Assembly: GCA_902527215.1 (NCBI GenBank)
Contig: CABZOF010000001.1
Location: 499,498 to 563,497, forward strand
Source of the DNA: an uncultured Pelagibacteraceae bacterium
GTDB taxonomy: Bacteria; Pseudomonadota; Alphaproteobacteria; Pelagibacterales; Pelagibacteraceae
Direction of reading: 5' to 3'
DNA: 64,000 nucleotides
Each line of letters begins with the position of its first letter. Within the stretch, counting starts at the first letter, position 1. The notes below the pieces were generated by a model, which saw only the letters and a program-made list of their open reading frames with translations, was not told the origin of the DNA and did not search any database. This document shows, piece by piece, positions 48,571 to 58,461 of the stretch. A program made the translations under genes and the position numbers.

Positions 48571-49480
48571 ATTGAGTAAATGCATCTGCAAATTGTTCAG
48601 CATTGAAAATTTGTAAATCGTCTTCTTTTTCTCCAAGTCCAAGGCCTAAAATTGGAACCTTATATTTTTTTGAAATTGCAATTAGTACTCCTCCTTTTGC
48701 TGTCCCATCAAGTTTTGTCATAATTAAACCGGTAATTTTTATGATTTTATCAAACTCTTCAAGTTGATTTATTATATTTTGCCCGGAGGTTGCATCTAGA
48801 ACTAAAACAACATCATGAGGTGCACTTTCATCTGTTTTTTTTATAACATTTGCAATTTTTTTGAATTCATCCATTAAATTTTTCTTATTTTGCAATCTGC
48901 CAGCGGTATCAATTAGTACCCGTTTAATATTGTTGTTTTTTGCATGTTCTATCGCTTTGTAAGCTACTGAAGCAGGGTCAGACCCTGGATTTGATTTGAT
49001 AATTGACGCTCCAATCTTATCAGACCAAGACTCTAATTGCTCTATTGCTGCTGCCCTAAAGGTATCACAAGCAGAAAATATTACTTCTGAGCCGTTATCT
49101 TTAAATATTTTACCAATTTTACCGATAGTGGTCGTCTTACCTACCCCATTTACACCAGAAATTAATGTTACGTTTAAATTTTCTTTATTTTCAAAAAAAT
49201 CTTTTCTTTCTAAGGGTACCATTAACTCTAAAATATATTCTTTTAAAATAGCATTTATTTCCTCAACCGCATTTTTCTTAGGATCAATTTTTTTCTGAGA
49301 GATAATATTTTTTATTTCAGCTGAAGCGTCAATGCCAACATCAGAACTAATCAAAAATTCCTCTATTTTGTTTAATGTTTCATCATCAATTTCTTTTTTT
49401 ACTATTATATCTCTAAGCCCTGAGGAAATATTATCAGCACTTTTTTTAAAACCTAATTTAAACTTTTCGAAAATACCCAT
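48563..49480 (-). CDS. ftsY: Signal recognition particle receptor FtsY
   Basis: LISGVNGVGKTTTIGKIGK, ACDTFRAAAIEQLESW, LIDTAGRLQNKKNLMDEF, MTKLDGTAKGGVLIAI. Confidence 0.96.
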   Translation of the reverse strand: MGIFEKFKLGFKKSADNISSGLRDIIVKKEIDDETLNKIEEFLISSDVGIDASAEIKNIISQKKIDPKKNAVEEINAILKEYILELMVPLERKDFFENKENLNVTLISGVNGVGKTTTIGKIGKIFKDNGSEVIFSACDTFRAAAIEQLESWSDKIGASIIKSNPGSDPASVAYKAIEHAKNNNIKRVLIDTAGRLQNKKNLMDEFKKIANVIKKTDESAPHDVVLVLDATSGQNIINQLEEFDKIIKITGLIMTKLDGTAKGGVLIAISKKYKVPILGLGLGEKEDDLQIFNAEQFADAFTQFN

Positions 49481-50304
49481 TAGATATTTATATCTATTTC
49501 TCTGATACTAGATACAGGTCCTTTCATATGAATTTGTTGACTTTCATCAATAGAAATTATTAATTTTCCTAAACTGAATTCAATTTCAGTTCTAGAATTT
49601 TCTAATTTTTCTAAATTTGCAGCCACTGCTGTTGCGCACGCAGCAGTTCCGCATGCTTTTGTTAAACCTGCACCTCTTTCCCAAACTTTAATTTTATAAT
49701 GATTTTCATTTAATTTTTGAGCAAGGGTGAAATTACATTTTTCCGGAAAAAATTCATGATTTTCGATCTCAGGTCCAATTTTTTCTAAATTGAAATTTTC
49801 TAAATCATTTACAAAAAAAATAGCATGAGGATTACCTACGTTAATAGCTATACCGCCACTCACTGCTTGGTTATTGTTATCTTCTATAATAATTCCTAAA
49901 TTTTTGGTATTTAGTTTTTTAGATAAAGGAATTTCATTCCAATTAGTTTTTGGTACACCGATTATTGTTTCAACTTGACCATCGTCAAGTAACTTTGAAT
50001 TCAACTGTTTTGATGCTACTTGAACGCTTATATTTTTTGTATTTTTTTCTTTTGATAATAAAAAGGCTACACATCTTGTACCGTTTCCACATGCGTCAGC
50101 TGCCGAACCATCAGAATTATAAAACTCTAGATCAGCATCAGCATTATCACTGTTGTTAATATAGACTAGTTGGTCACAACCAATAAAGTTTCGATCGCAA
50201 ATTTTAATAATTTGATCTTTGTTTAATTCCACATTATTTGACCTATTATCAATAATTACAAAATCATTTCCAAGACCATCCATTTTAAAAGCTTTAAATT
50301 CCAT
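49480..50304 (-). CDS. dapF: Diaminopimelate epimerase
   Basis: KMDGLGNDFVIIDNR, NSDGSAADACGNGTRCVA, VGNPHAIFFV, ERGAGLTKACGTAACAT. Confidence 0.96.
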   Translation of the reverse strand: MEFKAFKMDGLGNDFVIIDNRSNNVELNKDQIIKICDRNFIGCDQLVYINNSDNADADLEFYNSDGSAADACGNGTRCVAFLLSKEKNTKNISVQVASKQLNSKLLDDGQVETIIGVPKTNWNEIPLSKKLNTKNLGIIIEDNNNQAVSGGIAINVGNPHAIFFVNDLENFNLEKIGPEIENHEFFPEKCNFTLAQKLNENHYKIKVWERGAGLTKACGTAACATAVAANLEKLENSRTEIEFSLGKLIISIDESQQIHMKGPVSSIREIDINI

Positions 50305-50366
50305 ATACTTCAGTATTTAACTTATTTATTGACTTTTTGAACCTCTATTATAGTTTATCGCCGTTT

Positions 50367-50443
50367 CCGCAAAATACAGCAATTTGCGGTGTCTTTGGTA
50401 ACAAAGAGATCGACACCAGTCAGCGAGAGTTCGCCCACTGGTG
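50367..50443 (+). ncRNA. Structured 5' leader upstream of ffh with several overlapping hairpins
   Basis: CCGCAAA/TTTGCGG (50367-50373 with 50383-50389); GGTGTC/GACACC (50388-50393 with 50412-50417) capped by TTTG-GTAA-CAAA; CACCAGT/ACTGGTG (50414-50420 with 50437-50443) capped by GCGA-GAGT-TCGC. Confidence 0.65.
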
Positions 50444-50464
50444 CGATACTTGCTGGATGTGATT

Positions 50465-51823
50465 ATGTTTGAAAATTTAACAAATAAATTTGAAGAAATA
50501 TTTTCTTCTTTAAAAAAGGCGCCTTCGCTTGATGAAAAGCAAGTAGATGAGGGTTTAAGAGAGATTAGGCTTGCTCTTTTAGAAGCGGATGTATCTTTAG
50601 AAGTTGTAAAAGAATTTATAAATAGAGTGAAACCCAAAGCTCTTGGCCAAGAGATCATTAGGTCTACTTCACCAGGACAGATGGTAGTTAAAGTTGTTAA
50701 CGATGAGTTAATTTCTTTCTTAGGGGATAAAAATTCTGATATTGAATTAAATGCAGTACCTCCTGTTCCAGTGATGTTAGTTGGGTTACAGGGTTCTGGA
50801 AAAACTACAACTACAGCTAAGTTAGCAAGATTTTTAGAGGCTAACAAAAAGAAAAAAGTTATGATGGCTAGTCTAGACGTTTACAGACCTGCTGCACAAG
50901 AGCAACTAAGACTTTTGGGTGAGCAAAATAATATAATAACGCTTCCAGTCATCAAAGATCAACTTCCTGCAGATATTTGTAGAAGAGCGATTACTGCTGC
51001 TAATCTTAATGGAGCAGATGTAATTCTATTTGATACAGCCGGAAGAACTCAGATTGATTTACAAATGATGAGTGAGATTAAACAAATTGAAAGTATTATA
51101 AATCCTTCAGAAACAATTCTTGTCGCAGATTCTTTGACTGGCCAAGTAGCAGCTAATGTTGCTAAAGAATTTAAAAGTACTGTTAATCTGACAGGTATTA
51201 TTCTTACAAGATCAGATGGCGATGGAAGAGGTGGAGCAGCATTAAGTATGAAATATGTTGCAGATGTTCCAATTAAATTTTTAGGAGTTGGTGAAAAGAT
51301 AGAAAATTTTGAAGTTTTTCACCCAGACAGAATTGCCAATAGAATTTTAGGTATGGGAGATATTGTTTCCCTTGTTGAAAAGGCTGCAGAAGATCTAGAT
51401 GAAGAAAAATTAAAAAAAACAGAGGAAAAATTAAAAAAAGGTCAGTTCTCGTTAGAGGATTATCTTACTCAGCTAAGACAAATGAAAAAAATGGGTGGTA
51501 TTGAAGGTATAATGTCTTTTTTGCCTGGTGTTTCAAAAGTTAAATCTCAAATGGATCAAGCTGGAGTGGATGAAAAAATAATTACTCAAAACGAGGCGGT
51601 AATATTATCTATGACTAAAAAAGAGCGTGAAAACCCTAAGATTATAGATGGTTCTAGAAAAAAAAGAATTGCTAATGGCTCAGGAACAGACGTAGCCACT
51701 ATCAATAAATTGCTTAAGCAATTTAAGATGATGTCAGAAATGATGAAAAAAATGTCCAAAGGAAATACAAAAGGGATGATGGATAAAGGCATACCACCAG
51801 AACTTTTTAATCAATTAAAATAA
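50465..51823 (+). CDS. ffh: Signal recognition particle protein Ffh
   Basis: LVGLQGSGKTTTTAKLARFL, LDVYRPAAQEQLRLL, DTAGRTQIDLQMMSEI, LTRSDGDGRGGAALS. Start trimmed to MFENLTNKFEEIF. Confidence 0.97.
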   Translation: MFENLTNKFEEIFSSLKKAPSLDEKQVDEGLREIRLALLEADVSLEVVKEFINRVKPKALGQEIIRSTSPGQMVVKVVNDELISFLGDKNSDIELNAVPPVPVMLVGLQGSGKTTTTAKLARFLEANKKKKVMMASLDVYRPAAQEQLRLLGEQNNIITLPVIKDQLPADICRRAITAANLNGADVILFDTAGRTQIDLQMMSEIKQIESIINPSETILVADSLTGQVAANVAKEFKSTVNLTGIILTRSDGDGRGGAALSMKYVADVPIKFLGVGEKIENFEVFHPDRIANRILGMGDIVSLVEKAAEDLDEEKLKKTEEKLKKGQFSLEDYLTQLRQMKKMGGIEGIMSFLPGVSKVKSQMDQAGVDEKIITQNEAVILSMTKKERENPKIIDGSRKKRIANGSGTDVATINKLLKQFKMMSEMMKKMSKGNTKGMMDKGIPPELFNQLK

Positions 51824-51835
51824 ATAGGAGAACAA

Positions 51836-52318
51836 ATGTTAAAAATGCGTTTATCAATGGGAGGAACTAAGAAGAGACCAGTTTATAAGATAGTGGTTGC
51901 TGATAGTAGATTTCCAAGAGATGGAAGATTTATAGAAAAATTAGGTTTTTTTAATCCTCTAATTCCGAGAGAAAAAAAAGAAAGAATGGGATTAGATGTT
52001 GAGAGAGTTAAGTATTGGCTAGGTCAAGGGGCACAACCAACAACTAGAGTTGCAAGATTATTAGGAGAAAATGAGATTATGCCTATGCCAGCAAAAGGTA
52101 ATAATCCTCAAAAAGCAATTCCAAAAAAAGATAGAAAGAAAACTGATGAAGGTGGCGAAGCTAAAGCAGATGCTCCCAAAACAGAAGCTCCGAAGGAAGA
52201 AGCTAAAACAGAAGCTCCGAAGGAAGAAGTTAAAGCTGAAGCTCCGAAGGAAGAAGTTAAAGCACAAGCTCCGAAGGAAGAAGTTAAAGCAGAAGCTCCG
52301 AAGGAAGAAGCTAAATAG
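51836..52318 (+). CDS. rpsP: 30S ribosomal protein S16 with repetitive acidic/basic C-terminal tail
   Basis: [40 protein letters not shown], followed by (xEAPKEExK)n. Confidence 0.95.
   Translation: MLKMRLSMGGTKKRPVYKIVVADSRFPRDGRFIEKLGFFNPLIPREKKERMGLDVERVKYWLGQGAQPTTRVARLLGENEIMPMPAKGNNPQKAIPKKDRKKTDEGGEAKADAPKTEAPKEEAKTEAPKEEVKAEAPKEEVKAQAPKEEVKAEAPKEEAK
52181..52315 (+). repeat. Five in-frame 27-bp tandem repeats encoding the S16 tail
   Basis: Five units of the form NNN-GAA/CAA-GCT-CCG-AAG-GAA-GAA-GTT/GCT-AAA, ending at the rpsP stop codon. Confidence 0.95.
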
Positions 52319-52322
52319 AATA

Positions 52323-53006
52323 ATGTTTTTGTCTAGAGTATTTACGTTGTATCCTGAATATTTTCCTGGTTATTTGAGTAAAGGCCTTTTTGGAAAGTCA
52401 AAAGGAAAAGAATGGGATTTAGAAACAGTAAACATAAGAGATTATGCTTTAGATAAACATAAAACTGTTGACGATACTCCTTATGGCGGAGGGAATGGAA
52501 TGATTATGAAAGCAGATGTTTTGGCAAATTCATTAGATGCAAATATCAAGGCTAAAGAAAAGACCCTTTATTTAAGTCCAAGAGGAAAAGTTTTTAATTC
52601 TAAACTTGCAAGAGAGTTTTCGAGTGAAAAAACAATCAATTTAATTTGTGGACACTTCGAAGGAGTAGATGAGAGAATACTAGAAAGTAGAGATATTGAA
52701 GAGATTAGCATTGGTGACTTTATATTGTCAGGGGGTGAGGTTGCTGCATTTGTTGTAACAGACTCTATTTTAAGATTTATTCCAGGAATTCTAGGTAATA
52801 TTAATTCCTCAAGAGATGAGAGTTTTGAGAATGGCCTTCTTGAATATCCACAATTCACAAAACCTCAAGTTTGGGAGGAAAAAAAGGTCCCAAATGTGCT
52901 AATTTCAGGTGATCACGCCAAAATTAAAGACTGGCGTTTATCCCAATCTGAGGCTATAACACGCGACCGAAGACCAGACTTGTGGCAAAAATATAAGAAA
53001 AATTAA
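52323..53006 (+). CDS. trmD: tRNA (guanine-N1-)-methyltransferase
   Basis: [65 protein letters not shown]. The track start at 52071 is a read-through of the rpsP tail in another frame. Confidence 0.96.
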   Translation: MFLSRVFTLYPEYFPGYLSKGLFGKSKGKEWDLETVNIRDYALDKHKTVDDTPYGGGNGMIMKADVLANSLDANIKAKEKTLYLSPRGKVFNSKLAREFSSEKTINLICGHFEGVDERILESRDIEEISIGDFILSGGEVAAFVVTDSILRFIPGILGNINSSRDESFENGLLEYPQFTKPQVWEEKKVPNVLISGDHAKIKDWRLSQSEAITRDRRPDLWQKYKKN

Positions 53007-53007
53007 A

Positions 53008-53550
53008 ATGAAAAATATTGAAGAAATAAACAGATCAAATTTAAACAAGATTATTTCTGAGAGAAAACATCCTGATTTTTTCCCTGGAGACATCGTTAAA
53101 GTTGGGGTTAGGATAACAGAGGGTAAAAGAGACAGAATTCAATATTTTGAAGGTGTATGTATCGCAAAAAAGAGTAGAGATATCAATTCATCTTTTACTG
53201 TTAGAAAAATTTCTTTTGGTGAGGGAGTAGAAAGAACTTTTGCATTATATAGCCCAATTGTTGATACAATAAAAGTTGTAAGATCAGGAAAAGTAAGAAG
53301 AGCAAAATTATACTATCTAAGAGATAGAACTGGTAAATCTGCTAGAATAGCTGAAAAAATTAAGAAGACGATTGGTATTGATTTAGAAACTAAAATTAAT
53401 GAGGTTACTGAGGAAAACGTAATGCCATCAACTGATCCTCAAACAGAAGCTCCTAAAGAAGAAGTTAAAGCAGAAGCTCCTAAAGAAGAAGTTAAAGCAG
53501 AGCCTGTAAAAACAGAAGAACCGAAAGAAAATCAAGAACAGAAAAAATAA
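53008..53550 (+). CDS. rplS: 50S ribosomal protein L19 with C-terminal EAPKEEVKA tail
   Basis: [73 protein letters not shown]. Confidence 0.96.
   Translation: MKNIEEINRSNLNKIISERKHPDFFPGDIVKVGVRITEGKRDRIQYFEGVCIAKKSRDINSSFTVRKISFGEGVERTFALYSPIVDTIKVVRSGKVRRAKLYYLRDRTGKSARIAEKIKKTIGIDLETKINEVTEENVMPSTDPQTEAPKEEVKAEAPKEEVKAEPVKTEEPKENQEQKK
53443..53496 (+). repeat. Two 27-bp units encoding the L19 tail, same peptide motif as in S16
   Basis: ACA/GCA-GAA-GCT-CCT-AAA-GAA-GAA-GTT-AAA twice. Confidence 0.95.
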
Positions 53551-53561
53551 TTTTTTTCTAA

Positions 53562-54965
53562 ATGCCTTTTACAACTTACGATAAAATTTGGAACGATCAT
53601 CTAATTGATGAACAACCTGATGGTACATCACTTTTGTTTGTAGATAGACATTTGATTCATGAAGTTACAAGCCCTCAAGCATTTGAAGGCTTAAGAAATT
53701 CAAACAGAAAAGTAAGACACCCTAAACTAACTCTTGCTGTTGCAGATCATAACGTTCCAACAACTGACAGGTCAAAAGGTATCGCAGATGAAGACTCGAG
53801 AATTCAAGTTGAAACTTTGAACAAAAACTGTAAGGAATTTGGAGTAGAGATTTTTGGAATGGATGATAAAAGACAAGGCATTGTCCATATCATAGGGCCT
53901 GAACAAGGTTTTACACAGCCTGGAAATATTATTGTTTGTGGTGATAGTCATACTGCAACTCATGGAGCATTTGGAGCTTTAGCTTTTGGTATTGGAACTT
54001 CAGAAGTAGAACACGTTTTAGCAACACAAACTTTAGTTCAAAAAAAATCAAAAAACTTTAGAATTAGCGTAAATGGTTCATTACCCATTGGCGTAACATC
54101 AAAGGATGTCATCTTGCAGATAATTGGAAAAATAGGAACAGCTGGTGGTACTGGTTATGTGATTGAGTATGCCGGGAACCTTATATCTAATCTAAGTGTT
54201 GAACAAAGAATGACGATTTGTAACATGACGATTGAAGGTGGGGCAAGAGCAGGATTAATTCAACCAGATGAAAAGATTTTTCAATATTTAAAAGGTAAAC
54301 CAATGTCACCAAAAGGAGAAAACTGGGAAAAAGCTTTAGAATATTGGCATACATTAAAATCTGATAAGGATGCAAACTTTGATAAAGAATTAACGTTAGA
54401 TGGATCTCAAATTAAGCCAATGGTAACTTGGGGAACATCTCCTCAGGATGTGGTTGAAATAGACGGTAAAGTTCCCAATCCTGAGAGTGAAACTGACCCA
54501 GATAGAAAAAATTCAATTAACAGATCATTAAATTATATGGGATTAAAACCAAATACGAATATTCAAGATATTAAGATTGATAAAGTTTTTATAGGAAGCT
54601 GCACTAACGGGAGAATAGAAGATATAAGAGAGGCAGCTAAAATATTAAAAGATAAAAAAGTTGCATCACATGTACATGCAATGATTGTTCCAGGTTCTGG
54701 TTTAGTTAAGGAACAAGCAGAGCAAGAGGGTCTGGATAAAATATTTTTAGAATCAGGCTTTGAATGGAGAGAGCCAGGCTGTTCAATGTGTCTAGCAATG
54801 AATGCGGATAAGCTTAAACCTGAAGAAAGATGTGCATCTACCTCTAATAGAAATTTTGAGGGTAGGCAGGGAAGAGGTGGTAGAACACATTTAGTTAGTC
54901 CAGCAATGGCTGCAGCAGCTGCAATTTCTGGAAACTTAGATGATGTTAGAAAATACCAAAATTAA
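53562..54965 (+). CDS. leuC: 3-isopropylmalate dehydratase large subunit
   Basis: [69 protein letters not shown]. Confidence 0.97.
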   Translation: MPFTTYDKIWNDHLIDEQPDGTSLLFVDRHLIHEVTSPQAFEGLRNSNRKVRHPKLTLAVADHNVPTTDRSKGIADEDSRIQVETLNKNCKEFGVEIFGMDDKRQGIVHIIGPEQGFTQPGNIIVCGDSHTATHGAFGALAFGIGTSEVEHVLATQTLVQKKSKNFRISVNGSLPIGVTSKDVILQIIGKIGTAGGTGYVIEYAGNLISNLSVEQRMTICNMTIEGGARAGLIQPDEKIFQYLKGKPMSPKGENWEKALEYWHTLKSDKDANFDKELTLDGSQIKPMVTWGTSPQDVVEIDGKVPNPESETDPDRKNSINRSLNYMGLKPNTNIQDIKIDKVFIGSCTNGRIEDIREAAKILKDKKVASHVHAMIVPGSGLVKEQAEQEGLDKIFLESGFEWREPGCSMCLAMNADKLKPEERCASTSNRNFEGRQGRGGRTHLVSPAMAAAAAISGNLDDVRKYQN

Positions 54966-55571
54966 ATGAATAAATTTATCTCAATAAAAAGTATTCCAGC
55001 TTATCTACCTATCGTCAATATAGATACAGACATGATAATTCCTAAACAGTTTTTAAAAACTATAAAAAGAACTGGACTAGGAAAAAATTTATTTTTTGAA
55101 ATGAGATATGATCAAAGTGGTAAAGAGATAGATGACTTTATTTTAAATAATAGTCCGTATAATAATTCTAAAATTTTAATTGCAGGAAAGAATTTTGGAT
55201 GTGGCTCTTCCAGAGAACATGCTCCTTGGGCTTTAATGGATTTTGGAATAACTTGTGTAATTAGTTCAAGTTATGCAGATATATTTTATAATAACTGTTT
55301 TAAGAATGGGATTCTCCCAATTACAATTTCAGAGGATCAAATCAAAGAAATTTCAGAGTACTCGAATAGAAAAGAGGAAATTTCTGTAAATTTGCCTGAG
55401 CAAACAATAAGTTTTGGTAATAAAGAAATAAAATTTCAAATAGATCAATTTAAGAAAAAATGTCTAATAGAGGGATTAGATGATATTGCGTTATCTCTAG
55501 AAAAATCTGAAAAAATAGTTTCATACGAAAATAAAATTAAAGAGGCAAAACCTTGGATATTTAATGATTAA
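54966..55571 (+). CDS. leuD: 3-isopropylmalate dehydratase small subunit
   Basis: [44 protein letters not shown]. Confidence 0.97.
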   Translation: MNKFISIKSIPAYLPIVNIDTDMIIPKQFLKTIKRTGLGKNLFFEMRYDQSGKEIDDFILNNSPYNNSKILIAGKNFGCGSSREHAPWALMDFGITCVISSSYADIFYNNCFKNGILPITISEDQIKEISEYSNRKEEISVNLPEQTISFGNKEIKFQIDQFKKKCLIEGLDDIALSLEKSEKIVSYENKIKEAKPWIFND

Positions 55572-56670
55572 AATTAAAAAAAGAAAAATTTTATTATTAC
55601 CAGGAGATGGTATCGGACCAGAGGTAATTGCTGAGGTCAAAAAAATAATTGAATGGTTTAACTCAAATAAATCCTTGGATTTTGAAATTGACCAAGATTT
55701 GGTTGGTGGTGCTGCTTATGACAAACATGGAACCCCAATAACTGATGAAGCATTTTATAAGGCACAAGAAAGTGCTGCAGTAATACTAGGTGCTGTTGGT
55801 GGACCAAAATGGGATAATATCGATTTTTCAAAAAAACCAGAGAGAGCTCTATTAAAATTAAGAAAAGAATTAAAATTATTTGCAAATTTGAGACCTGCAA
55901 TTTGTTTTAAACAACTCGTTGATGCCTCAAGTTTAAAGCCTGAATTTGTTTCTAATTTAGATATTCTTTTTGTTAGGGAATTAACGGGTGGGATTTACTT
56001 TGGTGAACCTAGAGGGATAAAACCAATTGATAATGGTGAAAGAAAAGGAATTAATACTCATGTCTATACTACTAGTGAAATCGAGAGAGTAGCCCGTGTT
56101 GCATTTGATCTAGCCAGAAAAAGGAATAATAAAGTTACTTCCTGTGAAAAGTCGAATGTCATGGAGGCAGGTCAATTATGGAAAGAAGAAGTGCAAGCAA
56201 TTCATGAAAAAGAATATAGTGATGTAGAATTAAAACATATGCTAGCAGATAACTGTGCAATGCAGTTAGTTAGAAATCCTAAACAATTTGATGTGATAGT
56301 AACAGATAATCTTTTTGGCGACATGTTATCAGATGAAGCTGCAATGTTGACTGGTTCTCTAGGGCTCTTGCCATCTGCGTCCCTTGGAGCCAAAGATAAA
56401 AACGGTAATATGAGATCTTTATATGAGCCAGTTCATGGATCAGCACCCGATATAGCAGGTCAAGGTATTGCTAATCCAATAGCAACAATACTGAGTTTTG
56501 CAATGGCTTTAAGATATTCTTTAGATCTAGATAAAGAGGCAGATAGTTTAGAAAAAGCTGTTCAAGGTGTGCTTGATGAGGGTCTTAGAACTAAAGACAT
56601 TATTTCTAAGGGAATGAAAGAAGTATCAACATCAGTGATGGGAGATGCGATAATTTCAAAATTGCAATAA
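55564..56670 (+). CDS. leuB: 3-isopropylmalate dehydrogenase
   Basis: [77 protein letters not shown]. Confidence 0.97.
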   Translation: MIKIKKRKILLLPGDGIGPEVIAEVKKIIEWFNSNKSLDFEIDQDLVGGAAYDKHGTPITDEAFYKAQESAAVILGAVGGPKWDNIDFSKKPERALLKLRKELKLFANLRPAICFKQLVDASSLKPEFVSNLDILFVRELTGGIYFGEPRGIKPIDNGERKGINTHVYTTSEIERVARVAFDLARKRNNKVTSCEKSNVMEAGQLWKEEVQAIHEKEYSDVELKHMLADNCAMQLVRNPKQFDVIVTDNLFGDMLSDEAAMLTGSLGLLPSASLGAKDKNGNMRSLYEPVHGSAPDIAGQGIANPIATILSFAMALRYSLDLDKEADSLEKAVQGVLDEGLRTKDIISKGMKEVSTSVMGDAIISKLQ

Positions 56671-56696
56671 TTAAACATTTATTCTAAAGTATACTT

Positions 56697-58460
56697 ATGC
56701 CAACTTACAACGCACCAGTAGATGATATGATGTTTCTCTTTGATAAATTGAGGAACAATAAAAAATATAATGAAATTGAAAAATATAAAGAAGTTAATAC
56801 AGAATTAGTTAAAGATATTTTAGAAGAAGCAGCAAAAATTACTCAAAACTTAATCTTACCTCTTGCAAAAAGTGGAGATGAAACTCCAGCTGTTTTAGAA
56901 AATGGCGTGGTTAGAACACCGCCAGGATATAAGGAAGCTTATCAAAAATTTATAGAAGATGGATGGATTTCCTTATCTTGTGATCCGAAATATGGTGGTC
57001 AAGGAATGCCTAAAACAGTAAGCACTTTCTTTGATGAGATGTTATCATCTGCAAGTTTATCTTTTAAACTTTACAGTGAATTGACTATAGGAGCATATAA
57101 CTGTTTGTTAAGGCATGCTGATGATGAAATAAAAAATACTTATTTACCTAAAATGGTTGAGGGTAAATGGAGCGGCACAATGTGTTTAACAGAACCAGTA
57201 TGCGGAACAGACTTAGGTCTTCTAAAAACTAAAGCAGTAGATCAAAATGATGGAACTTACAAAATTAGTGGTCAAAAAATTTTTATTACTTCAGGTGATC
57301 AAGATTTAACAGAAAATATTATTCATTTAGTATTAGCTCGATCAACAGACTCACCAGCAGGAACAAAAGGTATCAGTTTATTTTTAGTTCCAAAATTCGT
57401 TTTAAATAAAGATGGATCAGTTGGGCCAAGAAACGGAGTTTCAACAGGATCAATAGAAAACAAAATGGGCATTAAGGGATCTGCAACATGTGTATTAAAT
57501 TTTGATGATGCTGTTGGTTATATGATTGGACCAAAAAACAAAGGCCTTAACTCTATGTTCACAATGATGAATTTGGAGAGAATTATTGTTGGGATTCAAG
57601 GGTTAGGTATTTCTGAAATTGCATACCAAAATTCCCTTACTTACGCCAAAGAAAGAAAACAAGGTAAGGCATTTAATTCAAAATCAAATAATGGTGCAGA
57701 TTTTATTATTGATCACGTTGATATTAGACGGTCTCTTTTGAGTATGAAGTCTATGATAGAGGGACAAAGAGCCTTGAGTTTCTGGCTGTCTCAACAAATT
57801 GAAGTTAGCTTAAATCATTCTGATGAAAAAATAAAACAAGAAGCATCAGATCTTGTTTCATTAATGACTCCAGTTGTTAAATCGCTTTTTACCGATAATG
57901 CAATGGAAATAACAAGTGAAGCAATGCAAATACATGGAGGATACGGATTTACTAAAGATCAAGGTATTGAACAATTCTACAGAGACAATAGAATTACACC
58001 TATTTATGAGGGAACAAATTCAGTTCAGGCTGCTGACTTAGTCTTCAGAAAATTAATCAATAAAAATGGTGATATTATTGAAAACTATCTAAATTTGGTT
58101 AAAGACGAGATTAAAATTACTGACAAAAGAGCCGAGCCTTTTGTAAAACAACTTAACTATCATCTTGATATTTTGTCAAAATTTACTGATTGGATGAAGG
58201 AAAAAATAAAAATTTCTCCAGAAGATGCAAGTGGAGCATGTAACGATTATTTAAAAGTTCTTGGTTTAGTTGCAACCGGACATGCTTGGTTAAAAGTTCT
58301 AGAAGTTTCCTTCAAAGAATATGAGAGTAATAAAGATTTTTATGAGGACAAAATCCAAACTGCCAACTTTTTCTATAATAGAGTACTTCCTAGGATAGAA
58401 AGCAGTTATATTACTGCAACTACTGGAAGTAATTATATTATGAATTACAAATTCAATTAG
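56697..58460 (+). CDS. dmdC: 3-methylmercaptopropionyl-CoA dehydrogenase (acyl-CoA dehydrogenase family)
   Basis: Large ACAD form (587 aa), MCLTEPVCGTDLGLLKTKA, IHGGYGFTKDQGIEQFYRDNRITPIYEGTNSVQA; upstream of DmdB-like and DmdA genes. Confidence 0.85.
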   Translation: MPTYNAPVDDMMFLFDKLRNNKKYNEIEKYKEVNTELVKDILEEAAKITQNLILPLAKSGDETPAVLENGVVRTPPGYKEAYQKFIEDGWISLSCDPKYGGQGMPKTVSTFFDEMLSSASLSFKLYSELTIGAYNCLLRHADDEIKNTYLPKMVEGKWSGTMCLTEPVCGTDLGLLKTKAVDQNDGTYKISGQKIFITSGDQDLTENIIHLVLARSTDSPAGTKGISLFLVPKFVLNKDGSVGPRNGVSTGSIENKMGIKGSATCVLNFDDAVGYMIGPKNKGLNSMFTMMNLERIIVGIQGLGISEIAYQNSLTYAKERKQGKAFNSKSNNGADFIIDHVDIRRSLLSMKSMIEGQRALSFWLSQQIEVSLNHSDEKIKQEASDLVSLMTPVVKSLFTDNAMEITSEAMQIHGGYGFTKDQGIEQFYRDNRITPIYEGTNSVQAADLVFRKLINKNGDIIENYLNLVKDEIKITDKRAEPFVKQLNYHLDILSKFTDWMKEKIKISPEDASGACNDYLKVLGLVATGHAWLKVLEVSFKEYESNKDFYEDKIQTANFFYNRVLPRIESSYITATTGSNYIMNYKFN

Positions 58461-58461
58461 A

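Noticed and set aside
50329-50464. 4.5S/SRP RNA gene upstream of ffh
   Set aside because: The conserved GGAAGCAGCC-type SRP core is not visible; treated as a leader structure instead.
50326-50847. 173-aa minus-strand ORF over the ffh leader and gene
   Set aside because: Antisense to ffh, no domain; hairpin-rich leader is a better explanation.
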